64,000 bases of DNA. Origin: Azoarcus olearius (GTDB taxonomy: Bacteria; Pseudomonadota; Gammaproteobacteria; Burkholderiales; Rhodocyclaceae). The translations under genes were made by a program, and so were the position numbers. The stretch spans positions 372,001 through 436,000 of the forward strand of contig NZ_CP016210.1 in assembly GCF_001682385.1 (NCBI RefSeq), given 5' to 3'. How positions within the stretch are numbered: position 1 is the first letter of the stretch; every line of letters begins with the position of its first letter. The notes under the pieces are model-generated. The model did no database searches, was not told where the DNA came from, and worked only from the letters and a program-made list of their open reading frames with translations. Shown in pieces: positions 23,988 to 32,204 of the stretch.

Positions 23988-24743
23988 TCAACCCCACCGC
24001 ATAAACCGACACGCCGGAAAAGTCGAGCATCCATAAAACTGCCTACCCGCCTTCTCCCCCGATTTCACCGTCCGCAACACCAGCGGACTCGAACACTTCG
24101 GGCAGGTATCGGTACTGGAATGCCGTGCTTTCAGGGATTCCACATGCGCGGTCCGCGTCGCCCAGGTGCGCGGCAGGTGACCGGTCTGGATCGCGGTGAT
24201 GAGGGCGCCGACCTCTTCGTCAGAGAACAGCACGTGCTGCTTGCTCTTGATGTAGCTCGCGTAGCCGTGGGTCAGGACGTTGGGCGGCAGCGGGTTCTTA
24301 AGGGTGGCGTCGCCCCAGAACATCACCACCGAATGAAAATGGCTGTCATCCAGCTTGAGGAATTCGGCCAGGGCGCGAACGTGGCGGTAGTTCTGATGCA
24401 GGGGGTTCTGGAAGCGGTACTTCCGGCCGTACAGGTTCTGAGTCCAGGTGGCGCCCTTCTCGCTGCCGTAGATCCAGCCCTTCATGTTCTTCGTTTCGAC
24501 GACGAAGATGCCGTAACGCGAAACCACTACATGGTCGATCTGGGTGGTGCCGTTGGCTGTGGGCAGGGTGATGTCGTTGATGGCGGTGTAGATCGCCTTG
24601 TCGAGCAAGAGCTCTTGCGCCAGGGCGCTCTGGGCCTCGCCGAACCAGCCTTTCACCAGCGGGCTGCGCAGTAGCGCGGCGACTACAGCCAGCAAGAACA
24701 GCAGCAACATGCCGTTGTAGGCGGCGCCTAGGATTTCCGTCAT
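23988..24743 (-). CDS. NERD-domain nuclease-like protein with topoisomerase-type zinc ribbon
   Basis: 251 residues. An N-terminal membrane helix (about 10-26) is followed by a NERD domain: GEAQSALAQELL, then QIDHVVVSRYGIFVVETKN, whose Asp70, Glu83 and Lys85 form a restriction-endonuclease-like D-ExK core. The C-terminus has four cysteines (CPKC and, about 24 residues on, YGCSTFPAC), as in the C4 ribbon of topoisomerase I. The membrane-anchored nuclease layout fits DNA processing or defence. Its GC content is higher than that of the TA and base-modification genes, so it may have a separate origin. Confidence 0.88.
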   Translation of the reverse strand: MTEILGAAYNGMLLLFLLAVVAALLRSPLVKGWFGEAQSALAQELLLDKAIYTAINDITLPTANGTTQIDHVVVSRYGIFVVETKNMKGWIYGSEKGATWTQNLYGRKYRFQNPLHQNYRHVRALAEFLKLDDSHFHSVVMFWGDATLKNPLPPNVLTHGYASYIKSKQHVLFSDEEVGALITAIQTGHLPRTWATRTAHVESLKARHSSTDTCPKCSSPLVLRTVKSGEKAGRQFYGCSTFPACRFMRWG

Positions 24744-24877
24744 TTCGCAGCTTCTCGAACCGGTCGTACGTCATAGTACGGCTGCGTAGGGCGAGAAGTC
24801 TGCCGACTCCTTCACGATGAAGGGGTATGCGACTTGCGTTGTGGCGGTGGTGCTGCCCAGCCGCGGGGAGGCGGCGT

Positions 24878-25864
<987 letters not shown>

Positions 25865-25934
25865 CGCGCGCTGCTCCGGGCGCGGCCGGGGATGCGCGGT
25901 GCCATCTCCGCGGCGGGACGGGCCGGCGCCTTCA

Positions 25935-26552
25935 TCAGCCCGCGGGCGGCACCGTGGCGGCAAAGCTGGGGCGGGCGAACATGCGCTGCGCGAACGCTTC
26001 CAGCACCGGGCGGCCGGCGCGCCACTCGAGATAGCCAAGGCGCAGGTCGAGGTAGCCCAGCGCAACGCCGAGCGCGATGTCGCCGAGCTGCATGCTGTCG
26101 CCGTCCAGCCAGTTGCGGCCGGCAAGGCGCTCTTCCAGAAGGTCCAGGCTGCGCTGGATCTTGTCGTACTGGCGGTCGAGATTGGGCGCGCTTTGCTGCG
26201 CCTCCGGGCGGCGGCCTTCCAGATAGGCGGTGACGGCGGCGTCCAGGATGCCATCGACCAGCGCCTCGCTCTGGCGCACGCGCACGCGCTCGATGCCGCC
26301 GGCCGGCAGCAGCGCGGGGGCGTGGCCCAGGGTTTCGATGTAGCCGGCGATCACCGGGGAGTCGAAGAACACTTCGCCGTCGTCCAGCACCAGCGCGGGC
26401 ACCTTGCCCAGCGGATTGACGTCCGGCACGCGGGTGGCGGCTTCCCACGGGGAATCGACGACCAGCTCGAACGGGATGTTCTTTTCCGCCAGCGCGATGC
26501 GGATCTTGCGGGCGTAGGGGCTGGTGAGCGAGGCGAGCAGTTTCATGGTCAT
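25935..26552 (-). CDS. Glutathione S-transferase family protein
   Basis: 205 residues. A thioredoxin-fold N-terminal domain ([44 protein letters not shown], with the cis-Pro and SNAIL-like DSP site) and an all-helical C-terminal domain are present. The active-site position is a Ser in TSPYARK. It is probably cytoplasmic, conjugating glutathione or reducing peroxides. It is part of a minus-strand run with the hydrolase and ferredoxin genes (24 bases from the hydrolase start). Start at 26552 or the Met two codons on. Confidence 0.93.
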   Translation of the reverse strand: MTMKLLASLTSPYARKIRIALAEKNIPFELVVDSPWEAATRVPDVNPLGKVPALVLDDGEVFFDSPVIAGYIETLGHAPALLPAGGIERVRVRQSEALVDGILDAAVTAYLEGRRPEAQQSAPNLDRQYDKIQRSLDLLEERLAGRNWLDGDSMQLGDIALGVALGYLDLRLGYLEWRAGRPVLEAFAQRMFARPSFAATVPPAG

Positions 26553-26576
26553 GGCGGGTTCCGGGCGGGAGGGGCG

Positions 26577-27248
26577 TCAGGCAGCCTGGCCGGCGGGCGG
26601 CACGTTGCGCAGCATCAGGTCGCGGATCAGGTGCAGGCGGGCGTGGAAGAAGTGGTCGGCGCCGGGAATGACGATGACCGGCAGTTCCTGCGGCCGTGCC
26701 CAGTCGAACACGTTGTCCAGCGGCACGGTGTCGTCGGCTTCGCCGTGGATGATGAGCGCCGGCACGTTCTTGGCCAGCTCGGGTGTTTCGTAGTGGCGCG
26801 CGCCGTCGGCGGCAGTGCCGGCCGCCATGCCCACCAGCACGATCTGGCGCGGCGGGGCCACGCCTTCGGCCAGCCGGTTGGCCACCCGCGTCTGCACGAA
26901 GCCGCCGAACGAGAAGCCGCCCAGCGCCAGCGGCAACTGCCCCCAGCGCGACTGCATCCACGCGATCACCGACAGCATGTCTTCGGTTTCGCCGTTGCCC
27001 AGGTCGTGCGTGCCTTCGCTCTTGCCCACGCCGCGGAAGTTGGGCCGCACTGCGGCGTAACCCAGGTCGCGGAAGGTGCGCGCCAGCGTGTGGGCCACCT
27101 TGTTGGTGTTGGCGCCGCCGTACAGCGGGTGCGGGTGGCAAATCAGCGCGATGCCGCGCACGTGTTCGGGGGCGTCGATCAGCACCTCGATGGCGCCGGC
27201 GCCGCCGCGCAGCAGCGCGGATTCGGTGGCCAGGGGACGATTCGTCAT
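26577..27248 (-). CDS. Alpha/beta hydrolase
   Basis: 223 residues with no signal peptide. CHPHPLYGGANTNKV (oxyanion region), the nucleophile elbow GFSFGG, the acidic residue in GEADDTVP and the His in GADHFFH give a complete Ser-Asp-His triad. This is the short cytoplasmic hydrolase type often annotated as dienelactone hydrolase- or YheT-like. It begins 9 bases after the ferredoxin stop, so the two are almost certainly co-transcribed. The substrate is unknown. Confidence 0.92.
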   Translation of the reverse strand: MTNRPLATESALLRGGAGAIEVLIDAPEHVRGIALICHPHPLYGGANTNKVAHTLARTFRDLGYAAVRPNFRGVGKSEGTHDLGNGETEDMLSVIAWMQSRWGQLPLALGGFSFGGFVQTRVANRLAEGVAPPRQIVLVGMAAGTAADGARHYETPELAKNVPALIIHGEADDTVPLDNVFDWARPQELPVIVIPGADHFFHARLHLIRDLMLRNVPPAGQAA

Positions 27249-27257
27249 CCGCGCACC

Positions 27258-27578
27258 TCAGGCGGGGTCGGCCAGGCGCAGGCGTTCGACGATGCGGCCG
27301 TGCGCGAGGTGTTCGTTGATGATCTCGTCGATGTCGTCCTTGTCGACGTAGGTGTACCAGACGTTGTCCGGATAGACGACCAGCACCGGGCCGTCGTCGC
27401 AGCGGCCGAGGCAGCCGGCCTTGTTGATGCGCACGCTGCCCTTGCCCTTGAGGCCGAGTTCGGCGGTGCGTTCCTTGGCATAGACCTGCATCGCGCTGGC
27501 GCCGTGGTCGTTGCAACTGGTTTCGCCGCCCTGGCGCTGGTTGCAGCAGAAGAAAACGTGGTGTTTGAAGTAGCTCAT
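27258..27578 (-). CDS. Thioredoxin-like [2Fe-2S] ferredoxin
   Basis: 106 residues. HHVFFCCNQRQGG and KAGCLGRCDDGP provide the four cysteine ligands of the thioredoxin-fold [2Fe-2S] ferredoxin family (like Aquifex Fd4 and NuoE-type domains). DGPVLVVYPDNVWYTYVDKDDIDEII is the typical C-terminal half. It is an electron carrier in the cytoplasm. It heads the operon with the alpha/beta hydrolase and GST genes; the VanZ gene lies just upstream. Confidence 0.93.
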   Translation of the reverse strand: MSYFKHHVFFCCNQRQGGETSCNDHGASAMQVYAKERTAELGLKGKGSVRINKAGCLGRCDDGPVLVVYPDNVWYTYVDKDDIDEIINEHLAHGRIVERLRLADPA

Positions 27579-27600
27579 GGGTTCTCCGTGGGTCGGCCGA

Positions 27601-28686
27601 TTATAGGCGTCGTTCGCCGGCCAGATGCTCGCCGCGCCACAGCCCCAGCGCCGACAGGTAGGCCAGCGCGGCAAAGGGCCACAGGCTGGCGACAAGCTGG
27701 GTGAGACCGTGGAAATTGAGGAAGTTGCCCTGGTTGAGCAGACGGCGGCCGAGGAACAGATAGGGGTTCTCGGGCATCAGGTTGATCAGCGCGGTGGCGG
27801 CCAGCAGCGCGGAACCGGCTAGCGCGTGCTGCAGCACCCGCGGCAGCAGCAGCGCCAGCGCCAGCAGCACGCTGCCCAGCGCCAGCCCGCGCGCGGCGCC
27901 CGGCGTCAGCCAGGCCAGCGGCTCGCCGGGCACGAAGAAGGTGGAGGTGGCGATCGACTTGGCGCCCAGCCCCAGCAGGAACAGCACCACCACCGGCCAT
28001 GGCCGCGGCACGCGCATCATGCAGCGCGCCAGCAGCCCCAGCGCCAGCACCGAGGCCGCGATCAGCCCGGTTTCGAAGCCGATGAAACGCTCCGGGCTGA
28101 ACAACAGCGGGGCAGGCAGCCCGAGCAGGCCGCGCAGGTCGCCGCTGCCGAACAGCAGCCCGTCGGGCGTCAATTGCGCCAGCAGCCACAACCCGAGCAG
28201 GATCAACCCGGCGTCGCCCGTGTGCCCGCCCACGATGCGCTCCGCCCGCCAGCGATGCAGCCCGCCGCGGTGGTCGAACAAGGGATGCGCCCAGCGCGCG
28301 CCAAGCAGCGCACCGGCCAGCGCGCCGGCCGCGTTGGCGCCCAGATCCACATTGCTGGAAACCCGCGACGGCAGCAGGTTCTGCACCGTTTCCAGGCCGA
28401 AGCTGAGGCCGGCGCCAAGCAGCGCCGCCACCACCACCCACCGCCAGCGCGGCCACCCACGCGGCAGCGCCGCGACGGTAACGAAACCCAGCGGCAGGTA
28501 GCCGAGCATGTTCAGCACCAGATCGATCGGCTGGAAGTACTTGGGCCACGGCGCCACCAGGAAATCGAACAGCGGCAACCCGCTGGCTTTCCACCCGGCA
28601 AAGGGATGCAGGCAGGCGTAAATGACGAGCACCGCATAGGCCAGGGCGAGATTGCGCGGCAGGGAAGATGCGGGACGCGGGGGCAT
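27601..28686 (-). CDS. VanZ-family membrane protein
   Basis: 361 residues with about 9-10 hydrophobic helices. The N-terminal half has the VanZ pattern (PKYFQPIDLVLNMLGYLPLGFV, then FGLETVQNLLPSRVSSNVDLGANAAGALAGALLG). VanZ relatives are integral membrane proteins of unclear function, some linked to envelope or phosphorus sugar processes. A 22-base gap separates it from the ferredoxin gene, so they may form one transcript. Confidence 0.85.
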   Translation of the reverse strand: MPPRPASSLPRNLALAYAVLVIYACLHPFAGWKASGLPLFDFLVAPWPKYFQPIDLVLNMLGYLPLGFVTVAALPRGWPRWRWVVVAALLGAGLSFGLETVQNLLPSRVSSNVDLGANAAGALAGALLGARWAHPLFDHRGGLHRWRAERIVGGHTGDAGLILLGLWLLAQLTPDGLLFGSGDLRGLLGLPAPLLFSPERFIGFETGLIAASVLALGLLARCMMRVPRPWPVVVLFLLGLGAKSIATSTFFVPGEPLAWLTPGAARGLALGSVLLALALLLPRVLQHALAGSALLAATALINLMPENPYLFLGRRLLNQGNFLNFHGLTQLVASLWPFAALAYLSALGLWRGEHLAGERRL

Positions 28687-29390
28687 CGGGTTGGAGGGCT
28701 GGGGCGGGAGCGGGGGAGTTTAGCGGAGGTGGGGGGATTGCGCCGTGGGAGGGCGGAGTACGGCTTTTGGCGAGCATTGCTTACCGCCTGCGTGGCGGCG
28801 AGGTGAAACCGGGGCTTCTCGTCAGGAGGTGGCTTCCACTTCCTCCCCCTTCAAGGGGGCGGTGAGGAGGGGATGGGGGTGGGCGCGCGCTGAGCCTGAC
28901 CCCATCCCCCCCCTCCGACCCGGTAGCCTCCGCTTCGCTCCGTGTCGAAACCCCAGCTTCACCCCCTTGAAGGGGAGGGAGAAAACCATTTCAGCCGGAA
29001 GTCTTCTTCGTTGGAAGTTTTCTTCGTCATTACCCAAGCGAGCGCCGCATGCCTGAAACGTCGGAGGTGAGGCCTGTGTCATCGCGCATGCGGGCGGCTC
29101 TGTAAGGAACCGCCGACACCTCCTGCCCCCGCCGCCGCAACGTCTCCAACGGGTTTTACCCGAACGTCTGCCGATACGTCTGCTGGCCCTCCGTGCGGCA
29201 CGCCCCTTCCGTGCCTCGCTGGTGATGCCTTTGGCATTTCCTCGTCTGCTATATCAATCTGAAGTTTTATTCGTTCTTGGAATTTGTCGCGGCGACTAGA
29301 TTAGCGGCGATAGACGCCAACGCAGTGGTTCCCGGTTGGCGCCCCGATTCCGGTCGCCGTGCGCGACCCCAACGCATCGAAGGGTTTGCC
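28687..29390. other. Long intergenic region before sulfur-encapsulin locus
   Basis: Seven hundred bases with no credible gene. The first half holds the fold-back repeat described separately. The second half includes an AT-richer patch (29250-29305) with GTCGC-G-GCGAC, an 11-base palindrome at 29286-29296, close to TAGATT; this is a plausible regulatory region for the rhodanese-led operon that starts at 29391. Confidence 0.45.
28843..28981. repeat. Intergenic element with inverted CCCCCTTCAAGGGG ends
   Basis: The left end CTCCCCCTTCAAGGGGG (28843-28859) is repeated in inverted form near the right end as CCCCCTTGAAGGGGAG (28962-28977). Inside, GGGGATGGGGG faces CCCCATCCCCC across about 25 bases. 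The same CTCCCCCTTCAAGGGGG word followed by GGGGATGGGG occurs at 44231. This is a dispersed, fold-back intergenic repeat of unknown role. Confidence 0.65.
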
Positions 29391-29903
29391 ATGAGCGAAG
29401 CAAGCATCGAAGCACCGGACGTGGCGAGCGCACCGCGCTCGATTGCCGACGCCGTTCCCACGGCGCCCGCGGTTCTGGAGGCGGCGCGGCGCCGTGCCCG
29501 CGAGGAAGGCCTCCCCTATGCCGGCAGCCTTGCCCCGGTGGATGCGTGGGCGCTGGTCGAGGCCGGCGCAGCCCTGCTGGTCGACGTGCGCAGCGCCGAG
29601 GAGCGCCGCTTTGTCGGCCACGTGCCGGATTCCCTGCACGTGGCGTGGATGACCGGGCTGTCCTTGTCGCGCAACCCGCGCTTCGTGCGCGAGCTGGAGG
29701 GCAAGGCCGGCAAGGACCGCGTGGTGCTGCTGCTGTGCCGCAGCGGCAAGCGCTCGGCGGCGGCGGCGGAGGCCGCGGCGAAAGCCGGTTTCACCCACGT
29801 CTTCAACGTGCTCGAAGGTTTCGAGGGCGACCTGGACGACCGCCAGCGCCGCGGCGCCTTCAACGGCTGGCGCCACGCCGGCTTGCCTTGGATCCAGGAC
29901 TGA
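29391..29903 (+). CDS. Rhodanese-like sulfurtransferase
   Basis: 170 residues from the ATG at 29391; longer upstream frames lack support. A single rhodanese domain: LLVDVRSAEERRFVGHVPDSLHV and the active loop CRSGKRS with Cys116. It carries persulfide sulfur. It leads a plus-strand series with serine acetyltransferase, an XRE regulator, a family 2A encapsulin and a cysteine desulfurase. It probably accepts or supplies sulfane sulfur for that compartment. The extension before the domain (about 50 residues) is Ala-rich. Confidence 0.92.
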   Translation: MSEASIEAPDVASAPRSIADAVPTAPAVLEAARRRAREEGLPYAGSLAPVDAWALVEAGAALLVDVRSAEERRFVGHVPDSLHVAWMTGLSLSRNPRFVRELEGKAGKDRVVLLLCRSGKRSAAAAEAAAKAGFTHVFNVLEGFEGDLDDRQRRGAFNGWRHAGLPWIQD

Positions 29904-29967
29904 GTCGGACGGGGAATTCCATGTCGCAAGGCTGCAGGACGCATGGCGTCCATACCGCGAGGGCATC

Positions 29968-30930
29968 ATGAGCGCGAGCACGGGTGCGGTGGAGGCCGCT
30001 TACGAGGACGTGGGTGGCTGGGGCGTGAGCCAGGTGGTGGCCGAATTGCGCGCCGCGCGCGAGCGCTGGCGCGCGGCGCAACAACGCAACCGCGAGTTCG
30101 CAGTGCGCGAGTTCCCGTCGCGCGATGCGCTGCGCCAGATCGCCGCCGACCTGTGCGGGGTGCTGTTCCCGATGCGGCTGGGGCCGCCCGAGCTGCACCA
30201 GGAAGGCGAGGACTACTACGTTGGCCACACGCTGGATAGCACACTGAATGCGCTCTTCCACCAGGTCCGGCTGGAACTCGGCTACCTCGCGCGCCATCGC
30301 GGTATCGAGGCGGACATCGACGCCGACGCCGCGCGCATCGTGAAGCGCTTTGCCGGCGGTCTGCCCACGCTGCGCACCCTGCTCGACAGCGACGTGGAGG
30401 CCGCCTATACCGGCGATCCCGCCGCGCGCAGCGTGGACGAAGTGCTGCTGTGCTATCCGGGCACGCTCGCCATCATCCACCATCGCCTCGCGCACAGCCT
30501 GCACGCGCTGGGCGCGCGCCTGGTGGCCCGCATCATCGCCGAGATCGCCCACTCGGCGACCGGCATCGACATCCATCCCGGCGCGCAGATCGGTTCGGGC
30601 TTTTTCATCGACCACGGCACGGGCGTCGTGATCGGCGAAACCACGGTCATCGGCAACCGGGTGCGGCTGTACCAGGCGGTCACGCTGGGTGCGCGGCGCT
30701 TTGCGGTCGATGAGAACGGTGCGCTGGAGAAGGGCGCCGCGCGCCATCCGGTGCTGGAGGACGATGTGGTGGTCTATGCCGGCGCCACCATCCTCGGCCG
30801 CGTCACCATCGGGCGCGGTTCCAGCATCGGCGGCAATGTGTGGCTGACGCGCAGCGTGCCGCCCGGCAGCCACGTGTCACAGGCCAGCCTGCAGCACGAG
30901 TCGGCCGCGCAGCGGGTGGCCGCATCGTGA
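29968..30930 (+). CDS. cysE: Serine O-acetyltransferase
   Basis: 320 residues. A long N-terminal helical part and a left-handed beta-helix with hexapeptide repeats: GIDIHPGAQIGSGFFIDHG, GVVIGETTVIGN, ATILGRVTIGRGSSIGGNVW. The His in IDHGTG is the catalytic base of CysE/EpsC enzymes. It makes O-acetylserine, the carbon acceptor for cysteine synthesis. Its stop overlaps the GTG of the XRE gene. Association with encapsulin and cysteine desulfurase is a known family 2A context (SrpH in cyanobacteria). Confidence 0.93.
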   Translation: MSASTGAVEAAYEDVGGWGVSQVVAELRAARERWRAAQQRNREFAVREFPSRDALRQIAADLCGVLFPMRLGPPELHQEGEDYYVGHTLDSTLNALFHQVRLELGYLARHRGIEADIDADAARIVKRFAGGLPTLRTLLDSDVEAAYTGDPAARSVDEVLLCYPGTLAIIHHRLAHSLHALGARLVARIIAEIAHSATGIDIHPGAQIGSGFFIDHGTGVVIGETTVIGNRVRLYQAVTLGARRFAVDENGALEKGAARHPVLEDDVVVYAGATILGRVTIGRGSSIGGNVWLTRSVPPGSHVSQASLQHESAAQRVAAS

Positions 30931-31160
30931 GCCCCGCCAGCGTGATTGCTTCGTTCGGCGCGGCGGTACGGCAGTTCCGCGAGCGCCACGGCTGGTCGCA
31001 GGAACTGCTGGCCGAGCGCGCGGACCTCAACCGGTCCTATCTCGGCGAGGTCGAGCGCGGCACCGTGGTGCCTTCGCTAGCCACGGCGGTCAAGCTGGCC
31101 GCGGCGCTCGACATTCCGCTCTCCAACCTGCTGTCGCACTGCGAGAACGGCCGCTCCTGA
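30927..31160 (+). CDS. XRE-family transcriptional regulator
   Basis: 77 residues from GTG at 30927, overlapping the cysE stop. A single HTH: VRQFRERHGWSQELLAERADLNRSYLGEVERGTVVPSLATAVKLAAAL. The C-terminal Cys in LSHCENG is notable. It has no sensor domain. Coupling to the serine acetyltransferase and position before the encapsulin gene suggest it controls this locus, perhaps in response to sulfur supply. Confidence 0.9.
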   Translation: MSPASVIASFGAAVRQFRERHGWSQELLAERADLNRSYLGEVERGTVVPSLATAVKLAAALDIPLSNLLSHCENGRS

Positions 31161-31277
31161 AGTTCCACGCGCGGACCGGGATGATGGCTATAGCATGTTG
31201 AAGCGGCCCCGCCCCGGTCACGACAATCCAACGCAGATTTCCTGCATTGCATTTCACGACCGACCACGGAGCCCCGC

Positions 31278-32204
31278 ATGTCCACCCTTCCCGAACCGAC
31301 CGCGCTCGGCGATGCCGCCGCGCGGCAGTTGGCCAACGCGACCAAGACCACCGCCCAGCTGTCCACGATCAGCCCGCGCTGGCTGACCCACCTGCTGCAG
31401 TGGCTGCCGGTCGAAGCCGGTATCTACCGCCTCAACACCGTCAAGAATCCGCGCGACGTGCGGGTCGCGTGCTCGCAGCGCGACGAATCCGAGCTGCCGC
31501 AGACCTTCGTCGATTACGACGAGGCGCCGCGCGAATACTTCCTCAACGCGGTCACCACCATCCTCGACGTGCATACGCGCGTCTCCGATCTCTATTCCAG
31601 CCCGCACGACCAGATCAAGGAACAGCTCCGGCTCACGATCGAGACCATCAAGGAGCGCCAGGAGTCCGAGCTGATCAACAACCCGGACTACGGCCTGCTG
31701 GCGAATGTGGCCGACGAGCAGATCATCTCGACGCTGACCGGCGCGCCGACGCCGGACGACCTCGACGAGTTGCTGACCAAGGTGTGGAAGGAGCCGGCCT
31801 TCTTCCTGACCCACCCGCTGGCGATCGCCGCCTTCGGCCGTGAATGCACCCGCCGCGGCGTGCCGCCGCCCACGGTGTCGCTGTTCGGCGCGCAGTTCCT
31901 CACCTGGCGCGGCATTCCGCTGATCCCGTCGGACAAGGTGCCGGTCGATGGCGGCAAGACCAAGATCCTGCTGCTGCGTGTGGGCGAGAAGCGCCAGGGC
32001 GTGGTGGGCCTGTTCCAGCCGGGGCTGGTGGGCGAGCAGTCGCCCGGGCTGTCGGTCCGCTTCATGGGCATCAACCGCAACGCCATCGCGTCCTACCTGA
32101 TCTCGCTCTACTGCTCGCTGGCCGTGCTGGTGCCGGATGCCCTGGCGGTTCTCGATGACGTGGAGGTCGGCAAGTACCATGACTATCCCGACACCTACAA
32201 GTAA
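31278..32204 (+). CDS. srpI: Family 2A encapsulin shell protein
   Basis: 308 residues. The sequence matches the SrpI-type encapsulin shell (HK97 fold): TPDDLDELLTKVWKEPAFFLTHPLAIAAFGRECTRRGVPPPTV, TWRGIPLIPSDKVPV and GLVGEQSPGLSVRFMGINRNAIASYL. No cyclic-nucleotide-binding domain is inserted, so it is family 2A rather than 2B. It self-assembles into a protein nanocompartment. The following gene encodes the typical cargo and overlaps by 26 bases. A TATAGC (31189-31194) 83 bases upstream may be a -10 element for a promoter of its own. Confidence 0.95.
   Translation: MSTLPEPTALGDAAARQLANATKTTAQLSTISPRWLTHLLQWLPVEAGIYRLNTVKNPRDVRVACSQRDESELPQTFVDYDEAPREYFLNAVTTILDVHTRVSDLYSSPHDQIKEQLRLTIETIKERQESELINNPDYGLLANVADEQIISTLTGAPTPDDLDELLTKVWKEPAFFLTHPLAIAAFGRECTRRGVPPPTVSLFGAQFLTWRGIPLIPSDKVPVDGGKTKILLLRVGEKRQGVVGLFQPGLVGEQSPGLSVRFMGINRNAIASYLISLYCSLAVLVPDALAVLDDVEVGKYHDYPDTYK

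Larger units (their letters stand above)
17922..24877. mobile_element. Inserted genomic island splitting a NodI-NodJ transporter operon
   Basis: The segment separates the ATPase and permease genes of one exporter, which are contiguous in most genomes. Its middle part (about 19.0-23.9 kb) is visibly poorer in GC: my count for 19741-19800 is 29 G or C of 60, against roughly 70 percent in flanking genes. It holds phage-like regulators, a toxin-antitoxin pair, a base-modification-like cassette and a NERD protein. I see no integrase, transposase, tRNA or clear flanking direct repeat, so the mechanism and exact ends are unknown. The left module may be a degraded phage end. Confidence 0.65.

Noticed and set aside
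23818-24036. 72-codon plus-strand frame near the island's right end
   Set aside because: There is no ribosome site or family signal; it overlaps the NERD stop and looks like chance.
17922-24877. Direct-repeat attachment sites or integrase for the island
   Set aside because: I compared both junctions by eye and found no convincing duplicated sequence, tRNA or recombinase gene.
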